The notes beneath the pieces are model-generated. The model had not been told where the DNA came from, did no database searches, and saw only the letters and a program-made list of their open reading frames with translations. This document shows, one piece after another, positions 9,324 through 16,960 of a stretch of DNA of 64,000 bases. Source of the DNA: CAYSPG01 sp964432885 (GTDB taxonomy: Bacteria; Bacteroidota; Bacteroidia; AKYH767-A; OLB10); contig CAYSPG010000010.1 in NCBI GenBank assembly GCA_964432885.1, positions 62,001-126,000 of the forward strand. The letters run 5' to 3'. The first letter of the stretch is position 1; the number at the start of each line of letters is the position of its first letter. The position numbers were made by a program, and so were the translations under genes.

Positions 9324-10733
9324 CTAAACCTTTGCCATTTTTTGATTTATCAATTCCTTGATATCGTTAATTATTTTCTCAGCAAGATTTTCTGCAGTGG
9401 TTTCGCTTTCGCTTTCGGCATAAATGCGGATGATGGGTTCGGTGTTTGATTTGCGCAGGTGTACCCATTCTTTGTCAAATTCAATTTTTACTCCATCAAT
9501 GGTGTTTATCTTTTTCTTTTTGTATTTGTCTTTTATTTGCGCCAGCACATTGTCAACATTTATATCGGGTGTAAGTTCTATTTTGTTTTTTGAAATAAAA
9601 TAATCAGGGTAAATGCTGCGCAACATACTGCAAGATTTACCAAACTGCGCCAGATGACTTAAAAACAAAGCAATTCCAACCAGTGCATCGCGGCCATAGT
9701 GCAATTCAGGGTAAATAATTCCGCCATTTCCTTCGCCACCAATAACAGCGTTTACTTCTTTCATCATGGTTACCACGTTTACCTCGCCAACGGCAGATGC
9801 AAAATAATTTCCTCCTGCTTTTTCGGTTACATCGCGCAAAGCACGTGTACTCGAAAGATTTGAAACCGTATCGCCCTTATTAGTTTTTAAAATGTAATCG
9901 GCTACAGCTACCAGTGTGTATTCTTCGCCAAACATGTCGCCATCTTCGCAAACGATAGCAAGGCGATCAACATCAGGGTCAACACTAAATCCTAAATGCG
10001 CTTTCTTTTTTACTACTGTTTTTGAAAGTTCGGTTAAGTGTTCGGGCAATGGCTCCGGGTTGTGAGGAAAATTTCCATCAGGCTCGCAATAAAGCTCAAT
10101 AACTTCTTCAACACCTAACGCTTTTAACAAGGGTGGCAATGCAATGCCTCCGCTTGAGTTTACACAATCAATTACTATTTTAAATTTTTTGTCTTTAATG
10201 GCTTTGGTATTTACCAAAGGTAGTGCAAGTATTGCGTTAATGTGTTTTTGCAAAGCATCTCCATCATAAGTAATTTTACCAAGTGTGTTTACATTCGCAA
10301 ATTCAAACATGCAGTCTTCGGCAAGTTTCAGTACCTTTTCGCCATCGGCTGAGCTTATAAATTCACCCCGCTGGTTTAAAAGTTTTAGCGCATTCCACTG
10401 TTTAGGGTTGTGGCTTGCAGTAAGTATTATACCGCCATGCGCCTTATGACTTACCACACTCATTTCAACGGTAGGCGTGGTGCTTAAACCTACATCTACA
10501 ATATCAATACCTAAACCCATTAATGTTCCGGTAACTAAATTTTGAACCATCGGGCCGCTAAGTCGTGCATCGCGGCCAATAACTACTTTGCATTTTGTTT
10601 TAGGTTCATGTTGTTGCAATATCCAGTAGCCGTAAGCGGCAGAAAATTTTACAATGTCAATAGGGGTAAGGGCATTGCCTTGAGCACCTCCAATAGTGCC
10701 GCGAATACCCGATATGGATTTTATTAAACTCAC
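9324..10733 (-). CDS. glmM: Phosphoglucosamine mutase / phosphohexomutase
   Basis: The protein (469 aa from a GTG start) belongs to the alpha-D-phosphohexomutase family. GlmM converts glucosamine 6-phosphate to glucosamine 1-phosphate for UDP-GlcNAc, hence peptidoglycan and lipopolysaccharide. The N-terminal SLIKSISGIRG, the active-site phosphoserine S107 in TASHNPKQWN, the metal-binding DPDVDRLAI loop, the sugar-binding GEGNGG and the C-terminal phosphate loop near RKSNTEPIIR are all visible. The frame extends to a TTG at 10763, but that TTG lies within the promoter element TATATTTG. The GTG at 10733 restores the family N-terminus, so I use it. A phosphomannomutase activity cannot be excluded. 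Confidence 0.88.
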   Translation of the reverse strand: MSLIKSISGIRGTIGGAQGNALTPIDIVKFSAAYGYWILQQHEPKTKCKVVIGRDARLSGPMVQNLVTGTLMGLGIDIVDVGLSTTPTVEMSVVSHKAHGGIILTASHNPKQWNALKLLNQRGEFISSADGEKVLKLAEDCMFEFANVNTLGKITYDGDALQKHINAILALPLVNTKAIKDKKFKIVIDCVNSSGGIALPPLLKALGVEEVIELYCEPDGNFPHNPEPLPEHLTELSKTVVKKKAHLGFSVDPDVDRLAIVCEDGDMFGEEYTLVAVADYILKTNKGDTVSNLSSTRALRDVTEKAGGNYFASAVGEVNVVTMMKEVNAVIGGEGNGGIIYPELHYGRDALVGIALFLSHLAQFGKSCSMLRSIYPDYFISKNKIELTPDINVDNVLAQIKDKYKKKKINTIDGVKIEFDKEWVHLRKSNTEPIIRIYAESESETTAENLAEKIINDIKELINQKMAKV

Positions 10734-10760
10734 GGTAAAAGCTGTTTTTAAATTTCGGGG

Positions 10761-10768
10761 CAAATATA
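10761..10768 (-). promoter_or_regulatory. -7 promoter element of glmM
   Basis: On the minus strand this reads TATATTTG, an exact match to TAnnTTTG, 27 bp before the GTG start. It excludes the upstream in-frame TTG as the real start. Confidence 0.6.
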
Positions 10769-10914
10769 GAAAACACGCGACCTTTAGCCCCTGTTAGTTT
10801 TCAACAGAAAAATGGTTTAAAGTTGTTGAAAGAAAAATGCTATGGAGTAAACGAACAAAAAAGGTATTGCAAAAATTGTTTTATACTTTATAAGGGGTTA
10901 TATTTTTAAAAAGA

Positions 10915-11841
10915 TCAATACATTTTTTCTCTTTTTAGCAAGTATGGTAAAAGCACTTGCTTGTATCCTTCATTTATATCGGCTTCTACAAAGTCTATTT
11001 TATACTGTGCGCATTTTGCCGACAGCGATTTTTTAAAATTACCAATTGCCTCTAAATATTTGTCTCGTACCTGATTGCTGTGCACTTTTACCTCTTCGCC
11101 TGTTTCAACGTCAATAAACTGATAGGGCCTGTTTTCAAAGTTAAATTCAAGCTCACGTTTTTTATCGGTTACATGAAATAAAATAACTTCGTCCTTATTA
11201 TGTTTTAAGTGCTGCAATCCTTTAAACAATGCGTCCTGCTCGCCCACGTTTTCGAACATGTCGCTAAAAATTATTACCAGCGAACGCTTGTGTATTTCTT
11301 CTGAAATGTGATGAAGCGCATCGGCTGCCGAAGTTTTTTGATGCAACGTTTTAGGTTTGTCAATAAGTTCTTCAAGTCGTGCAAACAAAAGTTTTTGATG
11401 CACATGGCTTGACCGGGCAGGGGTTTTTAAATCAATTTTATCGGTAAATACCGTAATGCCTACAGCATCGCGCTGTTGCTTCATCATATAAATAATTGCA
11501 GCAGCGCAATGAACCGAAAAATTTATTTTGTTTAATATTTTTTGGTTTCGTTTATCACTTTCAGGGTAATGCATGCTCGAGCTATTGTCTATCACAATTT
11601 GGCAACGCAAATTGGTTTCTTCCTCGTAGCGTTTAATAAAAAGTTTGTCGGTTCTGCCAAAAAGTTTCCAGTCAATATGGCGGGTGCTTTCACCGGTGTT
11701 ATAAAGCCTGTGTTCGGCAAACTCAACACTAAATCCATGAAACGGGCTTTTATGTAAACCCGTAATAAAACCCTCAACCACCTGTTTGGCTAATAGCTCA
11801 AGGTGACTAAGGGTTTGAACTTCAGAGTTGTTTATGGGCAA
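10915..11841 (-). CDS. DUF58 domain protein with VWA-like fold
   Basis: This 308-aa cytosolic protein is a DUF58 family member. The family signature lies at about residues 50-76 (GESTRHIDWKLFGRTDKLFI followed by KRYEEET), and a MIDAS-like metal site DNSSSM is at 85-90, so it has a von Willebrand A-like fold. DUF58 proteins usually work beside a MoxR-type AAA+ ATPase and VWA or BatA/BatD membrane proteins in Bacteroidota aerotolerance-like operons. None of those partners is next to it here; trxA lies upstream on the same strand, 75 bp away. Its exact role is unknown. Confidence 0.85.
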   Translation of the reverse strand: MPINNSEVQTLSHLELLAKQVVEGFITGLHKSPFHGFSVEFAEHRLYNTGESTRHIDWKLFGRTDKLFIKRYEEETNLRCQIVIDNSSSMHYPESDKRNQKILNKINFSVHCAAAIIYMMKQQRDAVGITVFTDKIDLKTPARSSHVHQKLLFARLEELIDKPKTLHQKTSAADALHHISEEIHKRSLVIIFSDMFENVGEQDALFKGLQHLKHNKDEVILFHVTDKKRELEFNFENRPYQFIDVETGEEVKVHSNQVRDKYLEAIGNFKKSLSAKCAQYKIDFVEADINEGYKQVLLPYLLKREKMY

Positions 11842-11849
11842 GTAAATGA

Positions 11850-11902
11850 GTTTGAAGTTTGAAGTTTGTGGTTTGAGGTTTTGTTTAACAACCCCAAACC
11901 AC
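11850..11902. repeat. GTTTGAA tandem repeat plus imperfect hairpin
   Basis: GTTTGAA units fill 11850-11868. GTGGTTTGAGGTT (11868-11880) then pairs with AACCCCAAACCAC (11890-11902), 12 of 13 positions, around a 9-nt loop. It lies between trxA and the DUF58 gene. The reverse complement of the tandem part recurs at 60048-60072. Confidence 0.6.
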
Positions 11903-11916
11903 TAACATCAAACTGT

Positions 11917-12237
11917 TTAAACTAACTGAGCATCTAACTTTTTTGACAACACCGATTTTGGCACAGCGCCTACTTGCTTATCCACAATTTGCCCGTTTTT
12001 AAAAAACAAAAGAGCAGGTATGTTTCTAATGCCAAATTGCATGCTAATGTTTGGATTGTTATCCACATCCACCTTACCAACAATTGCTTTGCCTTCATAG
12101 TCTTTAGCAAGTTCTTCCACTATTGGGCCTACCATACGACAGGGGCCGCACCATTCTGCCCAAAAATCTACCAATACGGGTTTGTCTGATTTTAATACCA
12201 ACTCATCAAAGTTGCTGTCTGTTAATTGTAATGCCAT
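11917..12237 (-). CDS. trxA: Thioredoxin
   Basis: This 106-aa cytosolic protein is a complete thioredoxin, the general dithiol reductant for ribonucleotide reductase, peroxiredoxins and other targets. The redox motif WCGPC has its cysteines at 30 and 33, and the cis-proline follows in RNIPALLFF (P74). Both the length and the F-W-A-E-W-C-G-P-C context are canonical. A promoter element TATATTTG lies about 84 bp upstream, and a 14-bp tandem duplication fills part of the 5' leader. Confidence 0.95.
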   Translation of the reverse strand: MALQLTDSNFDELVLKSDKPVLVDFWAEWCGPCRMVGPIVEELAKDYEGKAIVGKVDVDNNPNISMQFGIRNIPALLFFKNGQIVDKQVGAVPKSVLSKKLDAQLV

Positions 12238-12252
12238 AATTATATATTTGTT

Positions 12253-12280
12253 AAAGTTTAATGTTTAAAGTTTAATGTTT
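12253..12280. repeat. Perfect 14-bp tandem duplication in the trxA leader
   Basis: AAAGTTTAATGTTT occurs twice back to back at 12253-12266 and 12267-12280, between the trxA start and its probable promoter. Confidence 0.8.
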
Positions 12281-12320
12281 GCCCGAATGAACCTCTTTGG
12301 AGGGGTTTGAAATTAGTCAA

Positions 12321-12328
12321 CAAATATA
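12321..12328 (-). promoter_or_regulatory. -7 promoter element of trxA
   Basis: On the minus strand this reads TATATTTG, an exact TAnnTTTG match. The implied 5' leader of roughly 75 nt contains the tandem duplication. Confidence 0.5.
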
Positions 12329-12515
12329 CCAAACTCAAATTAGGTACATAATGTCAGTTGATGAGATATAACATATTTTTTAGCAAGATGTTTTAGTTCT
12401 GCCACATCGAAAGTAAAATAGTAATTTGGCAGGTATAAAATTGAAAAAACAAATCTGTTAAAGTTGAATTACCAAAAATAAATTACCCCGTTATTTAAAG
12501 CGCATAACAAAAAAT

Positions 12516-13007
12516 ATGTATGTACCTTTTGAAAAACTACCTGGTACTTCCAGAATTTGGATTTATCAAAGCAACAAAGAGTTGAATGAAGCTGAAGTTT
12601 CGGAAATAAAATTGGCTGGAAAAAATTTTGTTGCGGAGTGGACAGCACATCAGCAAACATTGCATGCCAGTTTTGAGTTGCTGCATAAATATTTTTTACT
12701 TATTGCTGTTGATGAAAATGTAAATGATGCAAGCGGCTGCTCGATTGATAAATCGGTGCACTTTATTAAAGAGATAGAGAAAAAATTTAATCTGAGTTTG
12801 TTTGACAGGCTTGCCGTTGGCTTTTATTGGAATGAAAAAGCGCAGGTTTTATCACTAAATAAATTTTTAAATTTTTATAACCAAAACCAGAATGAGGAGA
12901 TAAAAATTTTTAATAACCTGATTCAAAAAAAGCAAGAATTAATTAATTGGCAGGTGCCTGTAAAGCAGTCGTGGTTATGGAGTAGAATTAATATCGAAAA
13001 GGATTAA
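12516..13007 (+). CDS. Conserved Bacteroidota protein, often mislabelled 'ABC transporter ATPase'
   Basis: This 163-aa protein opens with MYVPFEKLPGTSRIWIYQSN, a pattern I know from a small conserved Bacteroidota family that databases often call an ABC transporter ATPase. I see no Walker A, signature or Walker B motif, so that name is not supported. The protein looks cytosolic and alpha/beta, with a lysine-rich amphipathic C-terminal half and a conserved-looking SWLWSRINIE end. Function is unknown. Its stop codon overlaps the stop of the convergent hydrolase gene. Confidence 0.75.
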   Translation: MYVPFEKLPGTSRIWIYQSNKELNEAEVSEIKLAGKNFVAEWTAHQQTLHASFELLHKYFLLIAVDENVNDASGCSIDKSVHFIKEIEKKFNLSLFDRLAVGFYWNEKAQVLSLNKFLNFYNQNQNEEIKIFNNLIQKKQELINWQVPVKQSWLWSRINIEKD

Positions 13008-13792
13008 TCATCCTCACTAATAAAATCCCTGCACACTTCAAGCATCCCATTTAAATTATCAGCATGCACCCAGTGTCCCGCATCTAAAATGGTTTGGGTT
13101 TTTGAGTTGGGAAAAATTTTTTCAATTTGAGGAATATCTTCATTGCTGATGTATCGCGATTTTTCGCCACGAATAAATAATGTTGGTTTTACAAAAGGAA
13201 TGCTTGATGTTATTTCTTCGCCAACATTATTAATGTTTGCTGATATTGATTCAAGATTAAATCGCCATGCAAGTTTTTCGTTTTTCCAATAAAGATTTTT
13301 TAATAGAAATTGAACAGTGCCCATATCTGAAATGTAACCCAAAAGAATTTTTTCTGCTTCGCCCCTGGTTTTAATTTCATTTAAGTTAACAGCATTTAAT
13401 GCCATAAGAACATCGGTATGGTGTGGCGGATAATATTTTGGTGCAATGTCAACCACTATAAGTTTGCTTACAAGTTGCTGGTTTTGCAGAGCAACAGTCA
13501 TAGCAACTTTGCCTCCAAGTGAGTGGCCAAGGATAGTAGCATCATCCAGATTTTCACTGCGGATTAGTTCAATAACATCATCAGCCATTTCCTTGTAATT
13601 AAACGCTGAACTATGTGGTGATTGGCCATGATTGCGTAAGTCAACAAGATAAACACTTCCTGTGGTAGGAGGAGTGGTATTACTAATTACAAAAGTTTTT
13701 GCAAACGTTTGCCAATTATCCGACAAGCCAAACAAACCATGCAAAACAATAAGCGGTTTTCCTTCGCCAATTTTTCTAAAAAAAAGTTTCAT
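13004..13792 (-). CDS. Alpha/beta hydrolase, YbfF-type esterase
   Basis: From the ATG at 13792 this is a 262-aa alpha/beta-hydrolase. The oxyanion region LHGLFGLSDNW sits at about 17-27, the nucleophile S91 in GHSLGG, an acidic residue candidate in the RGEKSRYISNEDI region, and the catalytic histidine in GHWVHADN (H240 or H243). DLRNHGQSPH and the overall pattern match the YbfF branch of thioester/ester hydrolases; the natural substrate is unknown. The frame is open up to 13876, but those residues do not look like family sequence and overlap pheT, so the internal ATG is used. It lies 61 bp after pheT. Confidence 0.88.
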   Translation of the reverse strand: MKLFFRKIGEGKPLIVLHGLFGLSDNWQTFAKTFVISNTTPPTTGSVYLVDLRNHGQSPHSSAFNYKEMADDVIELIRSENLDDATILGHSLGGKVAMTVALQNQQLVSKLIVVDIAPKYYPPHHTDVLMALNAVNLNEIKTRGEAEKILLGYISDMGTVQFLLKNLYWKNEKLAWRFNLESISANINNVGEEITSSIPFVKPTLFIRGEKSRYISNEDIPQIEKIFPNSKTQTILDAGHWVHADNLNGMLEVCRDFISEDD

Positions 13793-13853
13793 TATGAAAT
13801 TTTTGTTCCCCCTTTGTCCAAAGGACTCCATTGGTAGGGGGGGGTAGAGGGCT

Positions 13854-16313
13854 TCACTTTCGTACCACCGCCCCAATTTTTGTTTCGAAAACAGAAATTA
13901 GTTTATTCATTACTGCATCAATGTTTTTATCCTCAAGCGTTTTTTCATCATCGCGTAATACAAAACTTAATGCGTATGATTTTTTTCCATCCGTTACTTT
14001 ATCTCCATCATACACGTCAAAAATTGTAACGTCTTTAAGCAGCTTTTTCTCACTCTGAAAAGCCAGATTTCTAATGTCGCTGTATTTTACTGTGGTATCC
14101 AATATCATTGATAAATCGCGTTTTACTTCAGGAAATTTTGGAGCCTCGGTAATTTTTATTTTCTCGTTTGCTAAGCGCATTAAAGCATCAAAATCGAGCT
14201 CGGCAAAAAATACTTCCTGAGAAATGTCAAAATGTTTTAAAATGTTTTTTCGTGCCGAGCCAATGATGCCAACTGCATTGCGGTTAAAGGTTATTTCGGC
14301 AAAGTTTAGCAGTAAATTATTCTCGTTCTGTTTCCATTGCAGGCGATGACTGTCTAATTTCGAAATTTGCATTATCACATTTTCAACAACCGATTTTAAA
14401 AAAAACAATGAAGATTTATTGTTTTGTTTATGCCAGTTTTCGGTGTGTATATTTCCGGTGGCTACAAGGCAAATTTTATTTTGCTCGTTAAAGCCCTTTT
14501 CGGTTTTTGAATACGTTTTTCCAAACTCAAAAAATTTTAAGTCGTTGCTTTTGCGGTTTACATTGTATTGTATAGCTTCAAGTGAAGTAAACAGCAGGCC
14601 GGTACGCAATATATTTAATTCATTGCTTAACGGGTTTAAAATATGTACAGCATTATTTTTTTCGTCAGCCGAAAATTTTTCAAGGTATGTTTCGTTTGAT
14701 AAGGAATTTTTAAAAATTTCGGTAAAGCCATTAGCCGCCAGCATCAACGAAATGTTTTTTTGCAACTGATGTTTTACATCGCGTCTATGAGTAGAAAACG
14801 AAAAATTAAACTTGTCGGGCAATGGTATGTGGTCGTATCCATAGATGCGAACAATTTCTTCCACTACATCGGCCTCGCGTTTAACGTCTACTTTATATGC
14901 CGGAACTGTAATTTGAACTCCTTCTTCGTTTTCACTCTCAATCTTTATTCCTGTATTTTCAAGCACTTCTTTTATCACCTCATGTTTAAAGTCAATACCC
15001 GAAAGTTTTTTTACGTTTTGATACGAAACAAAAAATGCAGCGTCATCAACTTTATTAGGATACACATCAATAACATCTGATGTTATTTCGCCTCCGGCAA
15101 TTTCTTTAATCAGCAAGGCTGCACGTTTAAGTGCAAACACCGTTGCGTTTACATCGGTGCCCCGCTCAAACCTAAATGACGAATCGGTTTTTAGTGCATG
15201 AAGTCGTGAGGCCTTGCGGATAGAGGCCGGATGAAAGCATGCGCTTTCAAGAAAAATTTCTTTTATAGTTTCAGTTACCCCCGAGTCTATTCCGCCATAT
15301 ACACCAGCCATGCACATGGCTTCATTGGTATTGCAAATCATTAACTCATCACCAAAGAGTTTTCGCTCAACGCCATCAAGTGTTTTAAATTTTGTTTGGG
15401 CTGCTATTTTCTTTATAACAATTTTATTACCTGTAATTTTGGCTGAATCAAAAGCATGCAATGGTTGTCCTGTTTCAAACATTACAAAGTTGGTAATGTC
15501 AACCACATTGTTTATTGGTTTTAATCCAATGGACAACAAACGGTTTTTTAGCCAGTCAGGCGAAACGGCAATTTTAATTCCAGAAATGGTCGCGCCTGAA
15601 TAGCGAATACAGGCATCCGCATCTTCAACAGAAACAGATATTGCATTTGTTTTTTTATCGGTATTAAATTTTGAAATATCAGGTAGAGAAAGCACCACTT
15701 TATCATGCTTTGTTTTTTCTTCGAATGTGTTTCGTGTATTAATTACGGCCATCACATCACGCGCCACACCGATATGCGATGCCGCATCGGCACGATTGGG
15801 TGTTAAACCTATTTCAAAAATATAATCTTCCTCAACCTTAAAATATTTTGATGCAGGTGTACCCGGCACTGCAGATGAATCAAGAACCATAATTCCAGCA
15901 TGTCCTTTTCCCAATCCCACTTCGTCTTCGGCACAAATCATTCCTGAAGATTCCTGCCCGCGTATTTTTGATTTTTTAATTTCAAAGGGTTCACCAAATG
16001 TTGGATACAAACGTGCTCCTGGTAATGCTACCAGCACTTTTTGTCCCGCTGCTACATTGGCCGCACCACATACTATTTGTAGCACCTCATCTTTGCCAAC
16101 ATTAACTTGGGTTACACTTAACCGGTCGGCATCAGGGTGTTTTTCTTTTTGCAACACTTCACCAATTACCAAGCCGCGCAAGCCGCCTTTTATTGATTCG
16201 GTTTCTTCAAATGCCTCCACTTCCAATCCGCAGCTTGTAAGCAACGCACTTAACTCTTCAGCATTTATGTTTATATTGATATACTGTTTAAGCCAGTTGT
16301 ATGAAATTTTCAT
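13854..16313 (-). CDS. pheT: Phenylalanyl-tRNA synthetase beta subunit
   Basis: This 819-aa protein is the full beta chain of the alpha2-beta2 enzyme that charges tRNA-Phe. Domains appear in the usual order: an N-terminal SYNWLKQYI module, an EMAP/OB tRNA-binding domain at about 40-150, the B3/B4 editing domain around 210-400, B5 around 400-475, the catalytic-like core, and the C-terminal ferredoxin-fold anticodon-binding domain (about 725-819, from PKFPEVKRDLSMI). The pheS partner is not adjacent. The ATG at 16313 gives the standard MKISYNWLKQY start. A weak promoter-like TATTTTCG lies upstream. Confidence 0.97.
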   Translation of the reverse strand: MKISYNWLKQYINININAEELSALLTSCGLEVEAFEETESIKGGLRGLVIGEVLQKEKHPDADRLSVTQVNVGKDEVLQIVCGAANVAAGQKVLVALPGARLYPTFGEPFEIKKSKIRGQESSGMICAEDEVGLGKGHAGIMVLDSSAVPGTPASKYFKVEEDYIFEIGLTPNRADAASHIGVARDVMAVINTRNTFEEKTKHDKVVLSLPDISKFNTDKKTNAISVSVEDADACIRYSGATISGIKIAVSPDWLKNRLLSIGLKPINNVVDITNFVMFETGQPLHAFDSAKITGNKIVIKKIAAQTKFKTLDGVERKLFGDELMICNTNEAMCMAGVYGGIDSGVTETIKEIFLESACFHPASIRKASRLHALKTDSSFRFERGTDVNATVFALKRAALLIKEIAGGEITSDVIDVYPNKVDDAAFFVSYQNVKKLSGIDFKHEVIKEVLENTGIKIESENEEGVQITVPAYKVDVKREADVVEEIVRIYGYDHIPLPDKFNFSFSTHRRDVKHQLQKNISLMLAANGFTEIFKNSLSNETYLEKFSADEKNNAVHILNPLSNELNILRTGLLFTSLEAIQYNVNRKSNDLKFFEFGKTYSKTEKGFNEQNKICLVATGNIHTENWHKQNNKSSLFFLKSVVENVIMQISKLDSHRLQWKQNENNLLLNFAEITFNRNAVGIIGSARKNILKHFDISQEVFFAELDFDALMRLANEKIKITEAPKFPEVKRDLSMILDTTVKYSDIRNLAFQSEKKLLKDVTIFDVYDGDKVTDGKKSYALSFVLRDDEKTLEDKNIDAVMNKLISVFETKIGAVVRK

Positions 16314-16380
16314 TGTTAAATTATAAAGCGCGAAAATACAAAAATCAGATGCGATGGAAAGGGTACTAGAATTTTAGTTC

Positions 16381-16486
16381 ATAGTTGTTAGTTGTTTTTT
16401 TTAGTTTTAAAGTTTAGCAGGAGATATCTGAAAACGTTACCAGCAAAATATTTTAGCTCAAGCTAAAACCAATAACTAAAAACTAT
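16381..16486. repeat. Inverted repeats between pheT and the DUF486 gene
   Basis: ATAGTTGTTAGTT (16381-16393) pairs with AACTAAAAACTAT (16474-16486) at 12 of 13 positions. Between them lies a perfect 8-bp inverted repeat, TTTTAGCT at 16451-16458 and AGCTAAAA at 16461-16468, separated by CA. The structure ends just before the DUF486 promoter and could be an operator or cruciform. Confidence 0.55.
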
Positions 16487-16493
16487 TTCGTTC

Positions 16494-16501
16494 TACATTT
16501 G
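16494..16501 (+). promoter_or_regulatory. -7 promoter element of the DUF486 gene
   Basis: TACATTTG matches TAnnTTTG exactly, 13 bp before the ATG. Confidence 0.6.
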
Positions 16502-16514
16502 CATCAAAAAAAGT

Positions 16515-16841
16515 ATGCGCACAATTTTATTACTGCTGGTATCTAACGTGTTTATGACCTTTGCATGGTATGGGCATTTAAAATTTAAAGAAGTTTCACT
16601 TTGGAAAGTTGTTTTGGTATCGTGGCTGATAGCATTTGTTGAATATTGTTTTATGGTTCCAGCCAATCGCTTTGGCAGCGAAATGTATTCGGCCGCACAG
16701 CTAAAAGCGATACAGGAAATTATTACATTGGTGGTGTTTAGTGTTTTTTCGGTATGGTATCTGGGCGAAAAATTTACCTGGAACTATGCCATTGGATTTT
16801 TCTTTTTGGTAGTGGCCGCGTGGTTTATTTTTAAGAAGTAA
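16515..16841 (+). CDS. DUF486 family small membrane protein (DMT superfamily)
   Basis: This 108-aa protein has four hydrophobic helices with short loops and a lysine-rich end (FIFKK). The pattern TFAWYGHLKF, the central EYCFMVPANRFG and AAQLKAIQEIITL match DUF486, a small family within the drug/metabolite transporter superfamily related in size to SMR proteins. It probably forms a homo-oligomer in the inner membrane. The substrate is unknown. It appears to be a single-gene transcript between two minus-strand genes. Confidence 0.85.
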   Translation: MRTILLLLVSNVFMTFAWYGHLKFKEVSLWKVVLVSWLIAFVEYCFMVPANRFGSEMYSAAQLKAIQEIITLVVFSVFSVWYLGEKFTWNYAIGFFFLVVAAWFIFKK

Positions 16842-16960
16842 AGGCTGGTAGCTGATTAGCAGGTGTGTGATAAAAAGTGATTGTATGCTCAGATTGATTC
16901 TGAAAATCTGGGTGTTTTATTTTTTTAAAAATTTCAATCTGTGCATCTGTGGCTTCTACT

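Noticed and set aside
12243..12250. TATATTTG on the plus strand beside trxA
   Set aside because: It points away from trxA and no plus-strand gene begins nearby until 12516; it is likely chance in AT-rich DNA.
13793..13876. Longer start for the alpha/beta hydrolase
   Set aside because: The extension overlaps the end of pheT and looks unlike the family; MKLFFRKIGEGKPLIVLHG is the usual start.
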